Of a stretch of 7,327 nucleotides of DNA, positions 6,038 through 7,327 are shown piece by piece. The notes beneath the pieces are model-generated. The model was not told where the DNA came from. It made no database searches and saw nothing but the letters and a program-made list of their open reading frames with translations. Both the position numbers and the translations under genes were made by a program. The first letter of the stretch is position 1. Every line of letters begins with the position of its first letter. Where the stretch lies: NCBI RefSeq assembly GCF_019052365.1, contig NZ_JAHQUY010000101.1, positions 1 through 7,327 of the forward strand. Direction: 5' to 3'. This stretch comes from Leyella stercorea (GTDB taxonomy: Bacteria > Bacteroidota > Bacteroidia > Bacteroidales > Bacteroidaceae).

Positions 6038-6116
6038 CGTTTTCGCAACTTTTTAACTACGAACTTACATTTTTCTGCTTTTAAACCTTAAGATCTATAT
6101 AAAACAGAACTTTTTC

Positions 6117-6205
6117 GCCATACTTATGCTGCATTATAGGAGGGTATGGCATTCTTGCCATGCTTATGCAGCATTATAGGAGTGTATGGCATTCTTGCCA
6201 TACCC
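6117..6205. repeat. 40-bp tandem repeats with GTATGGC/GCCATAC hairpins
   Basis: Two 40-bp units, 6117-6156 and 6157-6196, differ at three positions. Each begins GCCAT, contains GCATTATAGGAG, and ends TATGGCATTCTT. A third copy starts with GCCATACCCACG and then diverges. The junctions form hairpins, the best being GTATGGC-ATTCTT-GCCATAC at 6184-6203. The array begins 16 bases past the sulfoxide reductase stop codon, and no T run follows, so termination is possible but not shown. Confidence 0.85.
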
Positions 6206-6220
6206 ACGCACACTATAAAT

Positions 6221-6700
6221 TCATAAAGGTATAGCGAGCTTCGCCATATAAGGCGCAATCATCTCTGCCGCATGCTCAAGAAACTGTCTGTCAACGTCGT
6301 CGAATGTTGCCAATTCGGTGCTGTCGATGTCTATTTCACCAATCACTACCCCATTGTGCTTCAACGGAACGACAATCTCCGATCGGGAGAGCGACGAGCA
6401 TGCAATATGTCCAGGGAAATTCTCTACATCATCTACAACAAGTGAGCGCTGTTCTTTCCATGACGTGCCACAGACACCGCGTCCGAACTTGATGCGTGTA
6501 CATGCCGGCGTACCCTGGAACGGACCGAGGTACAGTTCGTCACCATCTACAATATAGAAACCTACCCAGAAATATTCCTCTGGAAAGATTGTCTTCATTA
6601 CTGCAGCACAATTAGACAATACGCTGATAGGATGGTCAGCATCATTCGCGAATACTTCTATCTGAGAGATCAGTTCTGCGTATCTTGATTGTTTATCCAT
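6221..6700 (-). CDS. msrC: Free methionine-(R)-sulfoxide reductase (GAF domain, fRMsr)
   Basis: A cytosolic enzyme that reduces free methionine-R-sulfoxide back to methionine, using cysteines and a thioredoxin-type donor; it repairs oxidised methionine pools. The 159-residue protein is a single GAF domain. The three family cysteines are Cys67 (TPACTRI), Cys77 (GRGVCGTS) and Cys101 (GHIACSS). Their spacings of 10 and 24 match the E. coli enzyme (84, 94, 118). SRSEIVVPL and IDIDSTE are also family-typical. The start is set at the ATG at 6700 (MDKQSRY): the in-frame ATG at 6760 lies upstream of the likely promoter at 6723-6730, and its extra 20 residues are not family-like. It is probably a single-gene transcript. 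Confidence 0.94.
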   Translation of the reverse strand: MDKQSRYAELISQIEVFANDADHPISVLSNCAAVMKTIFPEEYFWVGFYIVDGDELYLGPFQGTPACTRIKFGRGVCGTSWKEQRSLVVDDVENFPGHIACSSLSRSEIVVPLKHNGVVIGEIDIDSTELATFDDVDRQFLEHAAEMIAPYMAKLAIPL

Positions 6701-6722
6701 AGCTATATGTTTAATATAACTA

Positions 6723-6730
6723 CAAAGGTA
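6723..6730 (-). promoter_or_regulatory. TAnnTTTG promoter element for the sulfoxide reductase gene
   Basis: TACCTTTG on the minus strand, with the predicted start near 6716, about 16 bases before the ATG at 6700. No good TTTG was found at the expected upstream distance, so this is a half-match promoter. It supports the shorter start. Confidence 0.55.
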
Positions 6731-6791
6731 TATATTAATTTTTAGATTGGGATAGTCCATAGAAAATGATGTAGGTGAAAAAATCTGCCAT

Positions 6792-6846
6792 ATCTTCCAG
6801 CAGCGGCGCAGCCAATTGGCTTTGAAGTAGTTAAAGGCTGGAAGAT
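6792..6846. repeat. Inverted repeat in the sulfoxide reductase-rRNA intergenic region
   Basis: ATCTTCCAGC (6792-6801) is the exact reverse complement of GCTGGAAGAT (6837-6846). The 35-base interval contains the palindrome GCCAATTGGC (6811-6820). No T run adjoins it, and no gene was seen here. The role is unknown. Confidence 0.65.
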
Positions 6847-6853
6847 GCAGGTT

Positions 6854-6887
6854 GTATCTACCATGATTTGAAGGTATCTACCAGGAT
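6854..6887. repeat. Direct repeat GTATCTACCAKGAT, 20-bp period
   Basis: GTATCTACCATGAT (6854-6867) and GTATCTACCAGGAT (6874-6887) differ at one base. The starts are 20 bp apart, close to two helical turns, and the second copy abuts the 90-bp palindrome. This could be a protein-binding pair or a duplication remnant. Confidence 0.6.
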
Positions 6888-6977
6888 CAGGGGGTGCAGC
6901 AGTCTCTGCTGCACCGACCAAGCTTCGGTTGGTGCACTATTGCTCGGTTGGTGCACTTGAGACAAGTGCACCCCCTG
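6888..6977. repeat. 90-bp composite palindromic element
   Basis: The outer ends CAGGGGGTGCA and TGCACCCCCTG are exact inverted repeats. Inside are two hairpins, GGTGCAGCAG-TCT-CTGCTGCACC (6893-6915) and GGTGCACTTG-AGA-CAAGTGCACC (6950-6972), joined by a middle part in which CGGTTGGTGCACT occurs twice, 20-21 bp apart. The right-hand hairpin is the same sequence as in the tandem repeats at 4409-4570. The element lies just past the rRNA operon terminator. Confidence 0.9.
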
Positions 6978-6984
6978 TGGATAC

Positions 6985-7023
6985 AAAAAAAAGGTCTCCA
7001 AAGTCATTTGACTCTGAAGACCT
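6985..7023 (-). terminator. Rho-independent terminator of the rRNA operon
   Basis: On the minus strand AGGTCTTCAGAGTCA (7023-7009) pairs along all 15 positions with TGACTTTGGAGACCT (7006-6992), with two G-T pairs, followed by a run of eight T. It begins about 10 bases after the 5S rRNA. Confidence 0.93.
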
Positions 7024-7031
7024 CAAGTAAA

Positions 7032-7142
<111 letters not shown>

Positions 7143-7269
7143 ATATTCGTTCGCCTGCGACAATTAGTAATTTTTAATTATTAATTATTAATTCGTCGAG
7201 CGTATAAGTTAGACAAATTGATCAGCAAAAACTGTTGTTAAACTTTCAACAACTGAAAGCACGACTACT
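7143..7269. other. 23S-5S rRNA spacer
   Basis: About 127 bases without a tRNA. It includes an AT-rich direct repeat (TAATTATTAATTATTAATT at about 7175-7193). Transcribed as part of the rRNA precursor on the minus strand. Confidence 0.8.
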
Positions 7270-7327
7270 CGAGAAGAAAGTCTCGGGCAATTAGTACTGC
7301 TCGGCTTTGACGTCACCGTCTTTACAC
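7270..7327 (-). rRNA. rrl: 23S ribosomal RNA, 3' end only
   Basis: Read on the minus strand, the right edge contains GACGTCAAAGCCGAGCAGTA and then CTAATTGCCCGAGACTTT, corresponding to the conserved 3' end of 23S rRNA around GGUACUAAU. The rest of the gene lies beyond the window. The 3' boundary near 7270 is estimated by counting the usual distance from UACUAAU. Confidence 0.88.

Noticed and set aside
6701..6760. Longer N terminus for the sulfoxide reductase (ATG at 6760)
   Set aside because: The likely promoter element at 6723-6730 lies inside this extension, and the extra 20 residues do not resemble the family.

Overview
The window looks like a chromosomal segment of a Bacteroidales bacterium, most likely Prevotella or a close relative. 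The main evidence is four promoter-like sites of the Bacteroidetes form (TTTG, 19-20 bp, TAnnTTTG; one has a weak upstream half), a small SRP RNA, an OmpH-type lipoprotein, and general protein content. Genus is inferred from overall resemblance, not from a search.

Layout. Positions 122-1321 hold a minus-strand pair: a 64-residue single-pass membrane protein followed by an OmpH/Skp-like lipoprotein, ended by a clear terminator and probably driven from a promoter at 1291-1321. The plus-strand gene pepD (1377-2825) is probably driven from 1163-1193. These two promoters face each other, so their 5' leaders should overlap. A 26-bp hairpin repeat sits twice in that overlap. pepD converges on a minus-strand cluster across a perfect 13-bp bidirectional terminator. 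Read 5' to 3', that cluster is a flavin-reductase-like FMN protein (5658-5152), an unknown protein (5075-4215) and a COG0523/CobW-type metal-binding GTPase with a His/Asp-rich loop (4202-2934). Upstream lies a stable-RNA unit on the minus strand: its own promoter, SRP RNA, tRNA-Thr(UGU) and a strong terminator. Then come a free-methionine-(R)-sulfoxide reductase gene (6700-6221), a repeat-rich intergenic region, and the 3' end of an rRNA operon (terminator, 5S, end of 23S) running off the right edge.

The most unusual content is a set of palindromic repeats. One family, with arms GGTGCACTTG/CAAGTGCACC, occurs as three 54-bp tandem copies inside the unknown protein gene, in frame, adding about 54 residues. 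It occurs again as a 90-bp composite palindrome beside the rRNA terminator. There one arm pair differs (GCAG/CTGC instead of CTTG/CAAG) with pairing preserved. A second family (GTATGGC/GCCATAC hairpins) sits downstream of both pepD and the sulfoxide reductase. The in-frame element resembles in principle the palindromic elements known inside Rickettsia genes, but whether it is mobile cannot be told from this window.

The protein-coding genes are mostly housekeeping: peptide turnover, methionine oxidation repair, metal handling and envelope biogenesis. No defence system, phage, insertion sequence or CRISPR array is visible.
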